64,000 nucleotides of DNA from Pelodera strongyloides (Eukaryota > Nematoda > Chromadorea > Rhabditida > Rhabditidae): assembly GCA_036852015.1 (NCBI GenBank), contig JAANDG010000072.1:124001-188000 (forward strand), written 5' to 3'. Each line of letters starts with the position of its first letter. Position 1 is the stretch's first letter. Made by a program: the position numbers and the translations under genes. The notes under the pieces are model-generated. The model had not been told where the DNA came from and searched no databases. It saw nothing but the letters and a program-made list of their open reading frames with translations. Shown one piece after another: positions 62,963 to 64,000 of this stretch.

Positions 62963-64000
62963 CTCCAAGTACTCCAAAGGTCCATCAGTTTGGTCAAGCT
63001 TGTGTTGAAGGAGTAGATTTGTGTGCGGCTGGTTTTCAATGCGTTAATGGTTTCTGCCAGTGCCAGGAGGGATATCGATTGAATCAACATGGAATGTGTA
63101 TCAAAGTATTAGAAGAAAAGGTTTGCATGCGCATATATTTTCTCAAAACGTATCCATACCGAAACGAGTTTAATAGAAGAAAAGATAGTTGCAAAATGTT
63201 CACCGATTCAGCCCCTCTCGACGTCAGGACCTCGCCCCCACGCACCCAAAATGCCGGAAAATCCCCGGACCGTACAGATTCCATCGGCATCTGAACTCAA
63301 CACAATGCGACCCCAAACTCATCCCAAAGCAAATGGGAGATCATTCGGATACACGGCATCCCCACAAAGCATAGGCTCGATTAAGGAGGCGCATGGTTAC
63401 AACACGAATCAGAAGCCATATTCCCAGCCAAACATTCCGACAGCCCTGCCTCCGGTCATCATATCTGAGACGACAACACACATCGATATCACCGATATGA
63501 AACCGTCCGCGTCACAGGGTAATTGATTTTACAGTATCAACTTGTCAGAGTACGCAATGACTCTCTTCGATGTTTTTCTTAATTATATGACTTTACATCA
63601 TTGCAGTACAAATATTTAGAACCACTGACGATGTCTTCATACCAGTCGCGAGCTATCAAGTTTGGCAGCAAGTGCACTGTATACGATGATTGCATGAAAG
63701 GATCTGAATGTATCAGAGGAAAGTGCAGGTGCCCACCAACTACTCAACTGGAGAAAGGAGAATGTGTAAAAGGTAACATGAATTGGTGAAAAAAAGGATC
63801 TTATAGAAAGTTACACGGAAAACATGACTCACGGCTTAGTACTAGTTTGTCTTTAAGGTTTGTTTTAGAGCACAGAACCGACATATCTTATCCTGGGGAT
63901 AGTTGCGCAATGGGACAACTTTGCGTTGGAGGATCCGTTTGTGATAACGATTCACGAATGTGCATTTGTGCAGCAGGACACGTTCAAGCAGGAAAACGGT
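62963..64000 (+). CDS. Further EB exons, alternative 3' extension, continuing past the window
   Basis: Exons 62963-63120, 63212-63518, 63620-63772 and 63869-64000 (open at the edge) are in phase with each other. They encode three more EB modules (from ACVEGVDLCAAGFQC, KCTVYDDCMKGSEC and SCAMGQLCVGGSVC) and a Pro/Thr/Ser-rich linker. The first exon needs a phase-1 donor upstream. Exon 26 contains exactly such a site, GAT G|GTAATT at 61986, which would skip its NCCKSW-ending domain. They are therefore probably part of the same gene in a longer isoform; a separate downstream gene is the alternative. Confidence 0.7.

Overview
The window reads as nuclear DNA of a nematode. Three multi-exon genes have short GT-AG introns whose acceptors usually read TTTCAG. 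Several start codons sit directly after a TTTCAG-like acceptor, as expected for spliced-leader trans-splicing. The longest gene is built from EB-type cysteine modules, a family greatly expanded in nematodes. I cannot name the genus; a clade V (strongylid/rhabditid) worm is only a guess.

Layout. 1-10.4 kb is mostly gene-poor: a ~241-bp tandem duplication (2602-3072), one candidate 57-codon ORF (3499-3672), a 41-T run and a 15-C run. At 10.48-10.89 kb (minus) lies a small two-exon gene for an unrecognised, probably membrane-embedded protein. It is divergent from a complete six-exon ULK-like Ser/Thr kinase gene on the plus strand (11374-14792, 301 codons). From 14.8 to 18.7 kb I see no firm gene. 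A complete adducin gene lies on the minus strand (28087 down to 18715): 19 coding exons give 725 aa, and an additional 99-nt exon duplicates one segment of the aldolase-like head domain. From 28.1 to 45.0 kb is a ~17-kb region without a confident gene. It holds a nested repeat cluster at 37.3-38.9 kb (a SINE-like family with a tRNA-Gly-like head, one copy interrupted by a small Tc1/mariner-type MITE) and a probable 3' remnant of a non-LTR element ending in (ATT)n at 42.6 kb. From 45060 to the window end runs a giant plus-strand gene: signal peptide, a chitin-binding-like cysteine domain, Pro/Gln/Asn-rich linkers, and more than 30 EB-like modules. 19 of these modules lie in one 3.8-kb exon.

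How the genes relate. They do not form an operon or pathway that I can see. Adducin is a cortical spectrin-actin assembly factor, the kinase is probably a cytosolic regulator, and the EB protein is secreted or surface/cuticle-associated. The most notable signals are the tandem homologous exons in adducin (probably mutually exclusive) and the EB gene's apparent choice of three 3' ends: a retained intron encoding a hydrophobic tail, a terminal exon with a different cysteine-rich domain followed by AATAAA, or an alternative donor leading to further EB exons past the window edge.

Exon boundaries were placed by hand from splice signals, frame continuity and recalled family similarity. They have not been tested against RNA data.
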